Assembly (NCBI RefSeq): GCF_010727475.1 | Contig: NZ_AP022567.1 | Span: 2,976,001 to 3,040,000, forward strand | Source: Mycolicibacterium mageritense | GTDB taxonomy: Bacteria; Actinomycetota; Actinomycetes; Mycobacteriales; Mycobacteriaceae | DNA length: 64,000 bases | Reading direction: 5' to 3' | Part shown: one piece after another, positions 18,440 through 27,079 of the stretch | Numbering within the stretch: the stretch's first letter is position 1 | How the letters are laid out: every line of letters begins with the position of its first letter | Made by a program: the position numbers and the translations under genes | The notes under the pieces: generated by a model | The model's input: only the letters and a program-made list of their open reading frames with translations | The model's database searches: none | Told to the model about the DNA's origin: nothing

Positions 18440-19471
18440 GTGAGAACACGCATATCGGCGGCTGACGTCGCGCGGGCCGTCGGCGTCTCACCTGCCACCG
18501 TCTCGTATGTGATGAACGGCCGCAGCGGGGTGTCGGAGCAGACCCGGGCGAAAATCCTGGAGGTGGCCGAGGAGCTGGGGCACATCTCGAGCGCGCGTGC
18601 CGACCGGCTCCGCTCGCATCAGACCCGCGTCATCGGTCTGGTTTTGACCGACATCGCCAATCCCTTCTACACCGAGATCGCAGCGGGCACCATCGACGCC
18701 GCGCGCGCCCGCGGATACGAGGTCTTCCTGGCCCACACGCAGGAGGATCCCGAGACGTTGCGCTCGGTGGTCGACGCGATGATCGCGCGGCACGTCGACG
18801 GTGTCGTGTTCACCGTGCTGCATCCCGACGACGGCGAGGTGATCCGGTCGCTGCGCAGCGCGCACATCCCGTTGGTGCAGCTGTCGCGGCGGATCGAGCG
18901 CATTGACGCCGACTTCGTCGGGATCGACGATCGGGCCGCGGCCTCGGAGATGATGGAACACGTTGTCGGGCACGGCTATCGGGACATCGTCACGATCGTC
19001 GGGCCGCGCACGTCGAGCGCATCGGCGGCCAGGGAAGACGGGTTCGTCCGCACCGCGGAATCGCACGGCATCCGCAGCATCGCGTCGCACCACATCAGCA
19101 CCTACCTCAGTGAGCGGGGCGGCTATGTGGCCGTCGAGCAGGTGCTGGCCCGCAAGGCGTTGCCCCACGTGATCGTGTGCGGCAGTGACGCCATCGCGCT
19201 CGGCGCCATCAGCGCGCTGCGCGCGCACTCGATCAACGTGCCCGAGGACGTCGCCGTGACGGGCTTCGACGGACTCTTTCCTGGCGCGTCCCCGCTCGTC
19301 GAGCTCACCACCGTCAATCAGCCGCGCCGCGAAATGGCCGAGCAGTCAATCGAACTCCTGACCCGTCGTATCGACGGCGCCGGAGGCTCGTACCAGTCGG
19401 TGCTGCGCGCGCACGAACTCCGCATCGGAACCACCTGCGGCTGCCCGCGAAAACACGCGGCCGCCGCCTGA
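18440..19471 (+). CDS. LacI-family transcriptional regulator
   Basis: A 343-residue LacI/GalR regulator: N-terminal helix-turn-helix (ISAADVARAVGVSPATVSYVMNGRSGVSEQTRAKIL), hinge helix, then a periplasmic-binding-like effector domain (VIGLVLTDIANPFYTEIAAG, VDGVVFTVLHP, VTGFDGLFPGASPLVELTTVNQPRREMAEQSIELL). GTG at 18440 has GGGAGGTG upstream. Position between the SMP-30/MFS pair and the MFS/KPR/BKACE genes makes it the local regulator of both arms. The effector is unknown. Confidence 0.92.
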   Translation: MRTRISAADVARAVGVSPATVSYVMNGRSGVSEQTRAKILEVAEELGHISSARADRLRSHQTRVIGLVLTDIANPFYTEIAAGTIDAARARGYEVFLAHTQEDPETLRSVVDAMIARHVDGVVFTVLHPDDGEVIRSLRSAHIPLVQLSRRIERIDADFVGIDDRAAASEMMEHVVGHGYRDIVTIVGPRTSSASAAREDGFVRTAESHGIRSIASHHISTYLSERGGYVAVEQVLARKALPHVIVCGSDAIALGAISALRAHSINVPEDVAVTGFDGLFPGASPLVELTTVNQPRREMAEQSIELLTRRIDGAGGSYQSVLRAHELRIGTTCGCPRKHAAAA

Positions 19472-19545
19472 CCAACAACACAACACCACTCCCTGGGCAA
19501 CAGCCCACGGGACCATCTTTCGACACCCTCAAGAAGGGGCCCTGC

Positions 19546-20844
19546 ATGGCCACGGACACCGAATTGAACAGGCTCATCTTCCGAAAGCTGATGCCGCTCT
19601 TGATCGCGGCGTACATCATCGCCTTCATCGACCGCACCAACATCGGCCTGGCCAAAACGCACCTGGAAGCCGACCTCGGATTATCCGCTGCCGCATACGG
19701 TTTGGGTGCCGGGTTGTTCTTCCTGGCCTACTCGCTGTGCGAGGTTCCGAGCAACCTCATCATGCACCGCGTCGGCGCCCGGCTGTGGATCACCCGGATC
19801 ATGGTGACCTGGGGACTGTTGTCGGCGGCCATGGCCTTCGTGCAAGGGCCCGTGTCGTTCTATGTGCTGCGCGTTCTGCTCGGGATGGCCGAGGCCGGCC
19901 TGTTCCCCGGCGTGATGCTCTACCTCACGTACTGGTTCGGGCGCCGGGAGCGGGCCAGGGCCAACGGTGCTTTCCTGGTCGCGGTCTGCCTCGCCAACAT
20001 CATGGGCGCGCCCATCGGCGGTGCCCTGCTCGGCATGGACGGAGCCCTGGGCTGGCACGGCTGGCAGTGGATGTTCGTGATCGAGGGCCTGCCCGCGGTA
20101 GCGCTCGCGTTCGTCGTGTACAAGTTTCTGCCCAACGGGCCCCACGACGCGAAATGGCTTGACCCGCACCAGGCCCGCGCGCTGACCGAGCGGCTGGCAC
20201 AAGAGCAGCAGGACGGTGCCGAGGCGTCCGGGACGCATTCGTTCGCCGGCGTGTTCCGGGACAAGCAGATCCTGTTGGTGATCGCGGTGTACTTCACCCA
20301 CCAGATCGCGGTCTACAGCCTGACCTACTTCCTGCCCGGGATCATCGGCGAGTGGGGTGAGATGTCCGACCTCACGATCGGTCTGCTCACGGCCCTGCCA
20401 TGGGTCGCGGCCGCCGTCGGCACTCTCGTCCTGCCGCGCTACGCCACCGACGGCCGCCGTTCCCGGACGATGCTCTTCGGCGGAATGGCCGCCATGGTCA
20501 TCGGATTCACGATCGGGGCGGTCGCCGGGCCCGCACTCGCGCTCATCGGGTTCTGCGTCGCGGCGTCCACATTCTTTGTCGTCCAGTCGATCCTGTTCGC
20601 GGTGCCTGCGTCGAGGCTGGCGGGTGCGGCGCTGGCCGGCGGGCTGGCGCTGGTCAACACGCTCGGCATCCTCGGCGGCTTCGTCGGCCCGTTCGTGATG
20701 GGCCTCATCGAGACCGCGACCGACAACCCTTCTGCCGGACTGTGGTTCGTGATCGCGCTGGTGTTCATCGGAGCCCTCGTGAGCTTGACCCTCAAGATCC
20801 AGGATGCGCCGGCGGACGTCACAGAGAAAGAGGTAACAACATGA
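19546..20844 (+). CDS. MFS transporter, anion:cation symporter type
   Basis: A 432-residue carrier with 12 spans. The N-terminus RLIFRKLMPLLIAAYIIAFIDRTNIGLAKTHL and the motif GMAEAGLFPGVMLYLTYWFGRRERARA are typical of the ACS family (phthalate, tartrate, hexuronate carriers), which import small organic acids with protons. The stop overlaps the following gene as ATGA, so it is coupled to the dehydrogenase-like gene. A second carrier in the same cassette is on the minus strand at 15999. Confidence 0.9.
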   Translation: MATDTELNRLIFRKLMPLLIAAYIIAFIDRTNIGLAKTHLEADLGLSAAAYGLGAGLFFLAYSLCEVPSNLIMHRVGARLWITRIMVTWGLLSAAMAFVQGPVSFYVLRVLLGMAEAGLFPGVMLYLTYWFGRRERARANGAFLVAVCLANIMGAPIGGALLGMDGALGWHGWQWMFVIEGLPAVALAFVVYKFLPNGPHDAKWLDPHQARALTERLAQEQQDGAEASGTHSFAGVFRDKQILLVIAVYFTHQIAVYSLTYFLPGIIGEWGEMSDLTIGLLTALPWVAAAVGTLVLPRYATDGRRSRTMLFGGMAAMVIGFTIGAVAGPALALIGFCVAASTFFVVQSILFAVPASRLAGAALAGGLALVNTLGILGGFVGPFVMGLIETATDNPSAGLWFVIALVFIGALVSLTLKIQDAPADVTEKEVTT

Positions 20845-21854
20845 CCGACCGAATCCTCGTCGTCGGCGCGGGTGCCATCGGCGGAGTCACCGCCGCGCAC
20901 CTCGCGCGGGCCGGCCGGGACGTCACGGTGCTCGACGCCAACACCGAACACGTGCGGCTGATGAACTCGCCAGGGCTGCGATTCGACGAGCTCGGACAGA
21001 CCTCACAGGTCATCATCCCAGCGGTCGCCGACCCTGCCGAGTTGTCGGGCCGGTTCGACTACGCGCTTGTCACGCTCAAGGCGCCGTACCTTGACGTCGC
21101 CCTCGCGCCGTTGGTCGCGGGCGACCTGGTGGACACCTACGTGTTCCTCGGTAACGGCTTGGTGCAGAACACCGTTGGGCAGATCGTCGGCCCCGGCCGG
21201 CTCGTCGTCGGGATCACCGAGTGGGGCGCGACCAATCTCGGTCCCGGCCACCTCGCCCAGACCACCGTCGCGCCGTTCGTCATCGGCGAGGCCGATGGCA
21301 GCCGCACCGAACGCGTCGAGAGGCTGAGCCGTCTCCTCGCCGCGGCGGCCGAGGTGCGGATCTCGACCCGCATCGTGGGTCAGATCTGGACGAAGCTCCT
21401 GCTCAACAGCACCTTCTCCGGGCTCGGCGCGGTCGGCGGAATGCTGTACCGCGAGGTGGTCGCCGACCCGCTCGGCCGCGAACTGGCCCACCGGCTGTGG
21501 ACCGAGGCCTACGACGTCGCGCACGCGGCAGGCATCGAACTCGACGAGATCATCGGTTTGCAACCGGACCGGCTCGTCGTCCGGTCCGCCGGCGACGTCG
21601 AACGGGCCGATGCCGCAACACAAATCCTGATGGACCGGCTCGGCGCCACCAAGGCGTCCATGCTGCAGGATCTCGAACGCGGCGCCGTCACCGAGGTCGA
21701 CGTCATCAACGGCGGCGTGTGCGCGACAGCTGAAAAAGCCGGCGTGGCAAGCCCGTTGAACGCCCGCATCGTCGAGCTCGTGCACGACTGCGAGCAAGGG
21801 CGCCGCGCGCCGGGCGCAGCCACGCTCGAAGCCCTCGCCGAAGTGCCGGCCTGA
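20841..21854 (+). CDS. Ketopantoate-reductase-family dehydrogenase
   Basis: A 337-residue protein of the 2-dehydropantoate 2-reductase family, with N-terminal Rossmann motif VVGAGAIGGVTAAHLARAG and the C-terminal helical domain containing IWTKLLLNSTFSGLGAVGG (the family Lys-Asn region). PanE itself is unlikely given the catabolic neighbours. It may interconvert a beta-hydroxy and beta-keto acid that feeds the BKACE enzyme downstream (inference). ATG overlaps the stop of the MFS gene. Confidence 0.85.
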   Translation: MTDRILVVGAGAIGGVTAAHLARAGRDVTVLDANTEHVRLMNSPGLRFDELGQTSQVIIPAVADPAELSGRFDYALVTLKAPYLDVALAPLVAGDLVDTYVFLGNGLVQNTVGQIVGPGRLVVGITEWGATNLGPGHLAQTTVAPFVIGEADGSRTERVERLSRLLAAAAEVRISTRIVGQIWTKLLLNSTFSGLGAVGGMLYREVVADPLGRELAHRLWTEAYDVAHAAGIELDEIIGLQPDRLVVRSAGDVERADAATQILMDRLGATKASMLQDLERGAVTEVDVINGGVCATAEKAGVASPLNARIVELVHDCEQGRRAPGAATLEALAEVPA

Positions 21855-21880
21855 ACCCCAACCCTCAAGGAGTAGAACCC

Positions 21881-22807
21881 GTGAACGACAAAGTCATCAT
21901 CACCTGCGCGCTGACCGGCGGCATGACCGTCCCCGCCCAGAGCAAGGCCATTCCCGTCACCGTCGAGCAGATAGTCGAGGACGGCGTCAAGGCGGCCGAG
22001 GCCGGCGCGTCCGTTCTGCATGTACACGTGCGCGAGGAGGCGACCGGGCGGCCCGTCGCCGACCTCGACCTGTTCGAACGCGTGCTGTCCGAACTCAAGA
22101 AGCGCACAGACGCCGTCATCCAGCCGACCACCGGCGGTGGCCGCGGCATGACCGTCGAGGAGCGTGCCTCGGTCCTCAAGTTCCGGCCCGAGATGGCCAC
22201 GTTCAACGCGGGCAGCTTCAACTTCGGGTTGTTCCCCGTCGCGTCTCGCGACCTGCCGTTCGCCGACTGGGAACGCGAATACCTGGAGGGCACAACCGAC
22301 TACATCTTCAAGAACACCTTCGCGGACATGACGTACATGGCCGAGCAGATGCGGCAGGCCGACACCCGGCCCGAGATCGAGGTCTACGACGTCGGCCACA
22401 TCTACAACCTTGAGCAGCTCGTCAAGGACGGCGTGCTGGAGCCGCCGTTCAACCTGCAGTTCGTACTGGGCGTGCTCGGTGCCAACGCCGCCGAACCCGA
22501 CCAGCTCATCCACATGCTGCGCACGGCCGAGCGCGTCTTCGGCAAGGACTCGTTCACCTGGTCGGCCGCGGGCGTGGGCTACCGCGGTGAGTACAGCCTC
22601 GCCGCGCTGTCGCTGATCCTGGGCGGCAACGTGCGGGTGGGCCTTGAGGACAACCTGCGGATCACCAGGACCGAGAACGCGACGTCGAACGCGCAGCTGG
22701 TGCGGAAGGCGGCCGACCTCGCCGCGCTCTTCGACCGGACACCCGCCACGCCGGACGAGGCGCGTGCGTATCTCGGCCTCAAGGGCGCGGAGGCGGTGGC
22801 CTTCTGA
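21881..22807 (+). CDS. Beta-keto acid cleavage enzyme (BKACE, DUF849)
   Basis: A 308-residue TIM-barrel protein of the BKACE family, which condenses a beta-keto acid with acetyl-CoA to give acetoacetate plus a new CoA ester, using zinc. The zinc histidines are in SVLHVHVREE and YDVGHIYN; QPTTGGGRGMTVEER and WSAAGVG are family landmarks. GTG at 21881 follows AAGGAGT. It closes the plus-strand arm of the cassette. The substrate is unknown; lactonase plus dehydrogenase plus BKACE suggests breakdown of a lactone or hydroxy acid (inference). Confidence 0.88.
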   Translation: MNDKVIITCALTGGMTVPAQSKAIPVTVEQIVEDGVKAAEAGASVLHVHVREEATGRPVADLDLFERVLSELKKRTDAVIQPTTGGGRGMTVEERASVLKFRPEMATFNAGSFNFGLFPVASRDLPFADWEREYLEGTTDYIFKNTFADMTYMAEQMRQADTRPEIEVYDVGHIYNLEQLVKDGVLEPPFNLQFVLGVLGANAAEPDQLIHMLRTAERVFGKDSFTWSAAGVGYRGEYSLAALSLILGGNVRVGLEDNLRITRTENATSNAQLVRKAADLAALFDRTPATPDEARAYLGLKGAEAVAF

Positions 22808-22813
22808 CGGCTC

Positions 22814-23230
22814 TCAGTGCAGCTTGAAGATCACCGCGCGCTGCACCACGAAGTTGATCACGGTCGCGGTACCCTGCGCGATGACGAACGCGACCGGCAC
22901 CGCCCACGACCGGTAGTCGGCAAGGTGGAGCACCAGGTGGTTCAGCCCCACCTGGACCGCGAAGGTCACCAGGTAGAGCACCCACACGGCGATGAACCGC
23001 GCGGTGCTCGGCGGTGCCTGGAAGGTCCAGCGCCGGTTGATCAGGTAGGCCGTGGTGGTCCCGGCGATGAAACCGATGGTCTTGGCGAGGTCGACCTGCA
23101 GTCCGACGACCTTGTAGAGCAGCACGTACAGGCCGAAGTCCACGATCGCGGACAGCCCGCCGGTGACGACGAACCGGAACGCCTGGGTCTTGAGATCCAG
23201 CCGGGGCGACATTAGGGGCTCAGCCACCAC
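22814..23230 (-). CDS. GtrA-family membrane protein (Rv3789-like)
   Basis: A 138-residue protein with four membrane helices. FVVTGGLSAIVDFGLYVLLYKVVGLQVDLAKTIGFI and AYLINRRWTFQ match what I know of Rv3789, proposed to help move or present decaprenyl-phospho-arabinose or to anchor AftA. In M. tuberculosis it directly precedes dprE1; here a catabolic cassette of nearly 7 kb lies between. The start could also be the ATG at 23212. It converges on the BKACE gene with 6 bp between stops. Confidence 0.87.
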   Translation of the reverse strand: MVAEPLMSPRLDLKTQAFRFVVTGGLSAIVDFGLYVLLYKVVGLQVDLAKTIGFIAGTTTAYLINRRWTFQAPPSTARFIAVWVLYLVTFAVQVGLNHLVLHLADYRSWAVPVAFVIAQGTATVINFVVQRAVIFKLH

Positions 23231-23260
23231 CGCAGCTTAGCGAGGGCCTACCGTGCGGGT

Positions 23261-23887
23261 GTGTTGCAGTTGGTGCTCAACTACCTCGGCATCGCGGTAT
23301 TCGCCTCGTCGGGGGCCATGGTCGCGATCCGTAAAGGCTTCGACCTGTTCGGCATCGCCGCGCTCGGTGTCATGACCGGCGTCGGTGGCGGCGTGGTGCG
23401 CGACATCTTCCTCAACGTCAGCCCGCCCACGTCCATCCAGCACTGGCCCAACGTCACGGTCGCATTGGCCGCGACGGCCGTGGCCACCCTGACGGCCAGG
23501 TTGTTCATCCGGATGCGGCGCATCGTGCTGTCGCTCGACGCGGTCGGCATGGGCTTCTTCGCGACGTCGGGCGCGGCCATCGCGGTCGATCACGGCGCCA
23601 GCTGGTTCGCGGCCGTGCTGATCGGCATGACCACCGCGATCGGTGGCGGCATCATTCGCGACGTGCTGGCCCGGGAGGTGCCGCTGCTGCTCGGGCCCGA
23701 CGACCTGTATGCGGTGCCCGCGATGCTGGGCGCGACAACATACGCCGTCATCGACTACTCGGGCCCGCAATGGGTCGGGCTCGTGGTGGGGACCGTGCTG
23801 GCGACCCTGCTGCGGGTGGCGGGGCTGCGGTTCGGCTGGCATCTGCCCACGGGCCCGGCCGACCTGATCGCGCGCGGCGACGCTTAG
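23261..23887 (+). CDS. TRIC-type cation channel family protein (UPF0126)
   Basis: A 208-residue membrane protein with two internal repeats of three spans. Each repeat carries a glycine-rich kink ending in GGGxxRD (GVGGGVVRDIF and AIGGGIIRDVL), the signature of bacterial TRIC/YadS proteins, which form trimeric potassium-permeable channels. GTG at 23261 is the start. It diverges from gtrA and ends 4 bp from the convergent mocR stop. Confidence 0.88.
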   Translation: MLQLVLNYLGIAVFASSGAMVAIRKGFDLFGIAALGVMTGVGGGVVRDIFLNVSPPTSIQHWPNVTVALAATAVATLTARLFIRMRRIVLSLDAVGMGFFATSGAAIAVDHGASWFAAVLIGMTTAIGGGIIRDVLAREVPLLLGPDDLYAVPAMLGATTYAVIDYSGPQWVGLVVGTVLATLLRVAGLRFGWHLPTGPADLIARGDA

Positions 23888-23890
23888 CGC

Positions 23891-25306
23891 TCAGCGCAGC
23901 ACGTCGTCGAGCACCGCGCACAGGGCGTCGACCGCGGGTGCGAACGCGTGCTCGGCGGGTCCACCGAATCCCACGATGATGCCGTCGGGGTCGGGGATCT
24001 CCGGGCCGGCCAGCCGGTGGCGCATGAGCGCGAGCCCGTTCACGGCGATCCCCGCCTCGCCAGCGCGGCGCAGCACGTCGGGTTCGGCGCCGTCGGGCAG
24101 CGTGATGAGCATGTTGACGCCCGCGGCGAGCCCGCTGATGCCGACGTCGTAGCCCTGAAGTGCGGCGACCAGCATGTCGCGGCGCCGCCGGTAGCGGTTG
24201 CGCATGCGCCGGATGTGCCGGTCGTAGCCGCCCGTGCCGATGAAGTCCGCCAGCGTCAGTGCCGTGATGGCGTCGACGTGGTACTGCTGCCCGCCTGCCG
24301 CGGCGATCACCGGATCGATCAGCGCCTCGGGCAGCACCATCCAGCCCACCCTCAGCGTCTGGGCCAGTCCCTTGCTGACCGACCCGAGGTAGGCGACCCG
24401 CTCGGGGCTCAGTGCCTGCAGCGCGCCGACGGGTTGGCGGTCGTAGCGGAACTCGCCGTCGTAGTCGTCGTCGATCACGAATCCGTCTGTGCGCTGGGCC
24501 CATTCGACGACCCCGGCGCGCCGTGCCGGGTGCAGGGCCATGCCGAACGGACTGTGGTGCGCCGGGGTCAGCAGCGCCGCGGGGGTGTCGAGCGCATCGA
24601 GATCGCTGACCACCGCGCCGTCGTCGTCCAGCCCGATGGGTACCGTCGATATGCCCATCGCCTCCAGGGCGTCACGAAAGATGAAGAGCCCGTACGCTTC
24701 CACCGCTATCGGCCGGCTGTCGCCGAACACCTTGCCCAGCAGTTCGACACCGTCACGAACTCCCGAGCAGACGACGACGGACTCCGGTGTCGTACGGACG
24801 CCCCGCACCCGGCCGAGGTACTCGGTGAGCGCCTCCCGCAACTGCTGCGGACCGCGTGGGTCGCCCATCCGCAGGGCCGCGACCGGGGCCTCGGACAGCG
24901 CGCGCCGGGCTGAGGCCAGCCACGCAGCTCGTGGGAACTCCGAAACGTCAGGCGATCCCGGCATCAGATTGTGTTGCGGCACAACGGGTATGCGCCGCGG
25001 CCGCGGCGGTTTCCTGGGGGTGGCCGTGCGAGCGACCCACGTGCCCGCACCCTGGCGCGAGGCCAGCCAGCCTTCCGTGACGAGTTCGGCGTATGCCTCG
25101 GCGACGGTGTTGCGGGCCAGTCCGAGATCCGCGGCGAGCGAGCGGGATGGCGGCAACACGGTGTCGGTGGTCAGGCGGCCGGATCGGATGCCTTCCCGCA
25201 GTGCCCTGATGAGCTGTTCGCGGGCCGACCGGCTGCCCGGTTCGATGCTGGTGCGCAAGTCGAGATGCAGATCGCGACTGCCAGAATTGGCCCGTGAATT
25301 CACCAT
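23891..25306 (-). CDS. MocR-type regulator (GntR domain fused to aminotransferase fold)
   Basis: A 471-residue fusion: N-terminal GntR winged helix (about residues 20-85; REQLIRALREGIRSGRLTTDTVLPPSRSLAADLGLARNTVAEAYAEL in two pieces) and a C-terminal class I aminotransferase domain. The PLP lysine is in YLGSVSKGLAQTLRVGWM and the PLP aspartate in IDDDYDGEFRY. MocR proteins sense PLP or an amino compound. ATG at 25306 was chosen because more upstream starts run into the divergent AhpD-like gene, 46 bp away, a probable target. Confidence 0.87.
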   Translation of the reverse strand: MVNSRANSGSRDLHLDLRTSIEPGSRSAREQLIRALREGIRSGRLTTDTVLPPSRSLAADLGLARNTVAEAYAELVTEGWLASRQGAGTWVARTATPRKPPRPRRIPVVPQHNLMPGSPDVSEFPRAAWLASARRALSEAPVAALRMGDPRGPQQLREALTEYLGRVRGVRTTPESVVVCSGVRDGVELLGKVFGDSRPIAVEAYGLFIFRDALEAMGISTVPIGLDDDGAVVSDLDALDTPAALLTPAHHSPFGMALHPARRAGVVEWAQRTDGFVIDDDYDGEFRYDRQPVGALQALSPERVAYLGSVSKGLAQTLRVGWMVLPEALIDPVIAAAGGQQYHVDAITALTLADFIGTGGYDRHIRRMRNRYRRRRDMLVAALQGYDVGISGLAAGVNMLITLPDGAEPDVLRRAGEAGIAVNGLALMRHRLAGPEIPDPDGIIVGFGGPAEHAFAPAVDALCAVLDDVLR

Positions 25307-25352
25307 CGAATTGAACCATCTAGGCGGTACTTTTGTCGTTAGCGTGGTGGAC

Positions 25353-25823
25353 ATGACACAGACACTCGAACCCGCCAAGGCTGTCGACCGGCTCAAGATC
25401 TACAAGACGTCACCTGAGCTCTACGACGCGATGATGACGCTGTCCAACGCCGCGGCCAAGGACATCGACCCTACGATCGGTGAGCTCGTCAAGATCCGCG
25501 CATCGCAGATCAACCACTGTGCGTTCTGCCTCGACATGCACACCCATGACGCCCGCAAGCAGGGCGAGACCGAGCAGCGGCTCGCGCTCATCGCGGCGTG
25601 GCAGGAGGCAGGCGACCTGTTCACCGAACGCGAGCAGGCCGCGCTGGCCCTGACCGAGGCGATCACCGAACTGGGCAACGGCCATGTCCCCGACGCGGTG
25701 TACGCGCGTGCCGCCGCGGCGTTCACCGAACGTGAGCTGGGTCAGGTGATCGCGATGGCCGTGACCATCAACGCATGGAACCGGATCAACGTCACCGTGC
25801 GAACCCCCGCACCCCGGCGCTGA
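25353..25823 (+). CDS. Carboxymuconolactone decarboxylase / AhpD-like protein
   Basis: A 156-residue all-helical protein with the AhpD signature E-x-C-x-x-C-x-x-x-H in ELVKIRASQINHCAFCLDMHTHDARKQ, so it is probably a thiol peroxidase-type member rather than a true decarboxylase. It diverges from mocR and is followed 19 bp later by the phosphotransferase gene. The short intergenic region would carry the MocR site. Confidence 0.87.
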   Translation: MTQTLEPAKAVDRLKIYKTSPELYDAMMTLSNAAAKDIDPTIGELVKIRASQINHCAFCLDMHTHDARKQGETEQRLALIAAWQEAGDLFTEREQAALALTEAITELGNGHVPDAVYARAAAAFTERELGQVIAMAVTINAWNRINVTVRTPAPRR

Positions 25824-25842
25824 TCTCGCGGAAACTGGAGGT

Positions 25843-26616
25843 GTGCAGACCCGGTCCGGTGCAGACATCACGGTGTGCGGCGACGCCGTGCACAAGCTGC
25901 ACCGGCCGGGCACCGATCCGCGTGCACTACGCGTACGGCTGCACACGGCCAGCCGGGTGGGCGCACTGCTCAGTCCACTGTCGGATGTGCCCGACCTGGT
26001 GAACGGGCGGTTGCTGACCCGGTGGCCGCTGGTGGAAACCCTTGCGGTGCAACCGGAATCTGTGCCGTGGGTCGACATCGCGCAGCTGCTGGCGACCCTG
26101 CACACCGAGCCGGTCAGCGCGCGACTGCCGCCGCACGGCTGGCCCGCCCGGTTACGCCGCGCGGTCGGTCTGGCTCGGGGAAACGCGATCATCTGCCGTG
26201 CGGCGGCAGGCCTGCCCGACGCCGCGTGGCGGCCCGGCTCGGCGGACCGCCCGCGCACGCTCGTACACGGCGACTTCCACCTGGGCCAGGTGGGCCGGCG
26301 TGCCGGCCGCTGGCACCTGATCGATGTCGATGATCTCGGATTGGGTGATCCGGCTTGGGATTTGGCGCGTCCGGCCGGGTTCTGGGCGGCCGGCGTCATA
26401 CCCGATACCGACTGGCTGCTGTTCCTCGACGCTTACCGCGACGCGGGCGGGCCCGCGCTGCCTGCGGGCGATCCGTGGCCCGTGCTGGAGCCGTTCGCGC
26501 GGGCCGCCGTCATCCAAGCCGCGGCCAACGATCCCGGCGACGATCTGTTGGCGGCGGCCTGCGCGCGGATGCCTCAACTGGAGAAGAACAGCCGGCCGAA
26601 GCCCTGCTTGCGGTAG
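25843..26616 (+). CDS. Aminoglycoside-phosphotransferase-like (APH) family protein
   Basis: A 257-residue kinase-fold protein. The catalytic loop is LVHGDFHLGQV (Asp as base) and the metal-binding DFG-like segment is LIDVDDLGLGDPAWDLARP. The N-lobe is short. Such proteins phosphorylate small molecules; resistance function cannot be inferred. GTG at 25843 follows GGAG. The 3' end overlaps the convergent zinc-ribbon gene by 43 bp. Confidence 0.83.
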   Translation: MQTRSGADITVCGDAVHKLHRPGTDPRALRVRLHTASRVGALLSPLSDVPDLVNGRLLTRWPLVETLAVQPESVPWVDIAQLLATLHTEPVSARLPPHGWPARLRRAVGLARGNAIICRAAAGLPDAAWRPGSADRPRTLVHGDFHLGQVGRRAGRWHLIDVDDLGLGDPAWDLARPAGFWAAGVIPDTDWLLFLDAYRDAGGPALPAGDPWPVLEPFARAAVIQAAANDPGDDLLAAACARMPQLEKNSRPKPCLR

Positions 26617-26912
26617 TGCTTGTTGCCGCGGTGCCCCCAGCCTGGCCCGTAGTCCGAGTAGCCCTGGTGATAGCCCGAGTGCGCCTGCGGTGCCGGAGGC
26701 GGCGGCGCCTGGACGAACCGGTTCTCCATCTGGGTCAGCGCCTCGAGCTCGCCGAAATCCAGGAAGATGCCGCGGCAGGTGTCGCATTGCTCCAGGTGGA
26801 CGCCGTTGCGCTCATACGTCTTCATGACCCCGGCGCACTTCGGACACAGCAGGGTGTTGCCCACACCGGGCGACGCGGGGGACTTCGGAGGCTCATATGG
26901 CGGAATGCTCAT
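26574..26912 (-). CDS. TFIIB-type zinc-ribbon protein
   Basis: A 112-residue protein with a single zinc ribbon: CPKC near residue 23 and CDTC about 20 residues later, followed by GIFLDFGELEAL, characteristic of the zf-TFIIB family. The C-terminal half is rich in Pro, Gly, His and Tyr and looks disordered. Role unknown. It overlaps the end of the phosphotransferase gene on the other strand. Confidence 0.8.
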   Translation of the reverse strand: MSIPPYEPPKSPASPGVGNTLLCPKCAGVMKTYERNGVHLEQCDTCRGIFLDFGELEALTQMENRFVQAPPPPAPQAHSGYHQGYSDYGPGWGHRGNKHYRKQGFGRLFFSS

Positions 26913-27079
26913 ATCGCCATAACGCGCGACCTCGCTGTGAAGTGCCTGTGTGTTTTCCCGAAGCCCCGCCTACCACGTGGGTGTGACATTTTTCGTGCGT
27001 TGTCCCCAGGTTGGTTTTCATCCCCAGGCTGGGGTTTTGGCGTGGTGTGGGGGCCTGGGTTTTCGGCAGAATCAAACAC

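Noticed and set aside
27011..27079. Upstream start (27011) for the DUF222/HNH gene
   Set aside because: The extra 23 residues are hydrophobic and unlike the family N-terminus; ATG 27080 begins the usual MFEDLDDAAL.
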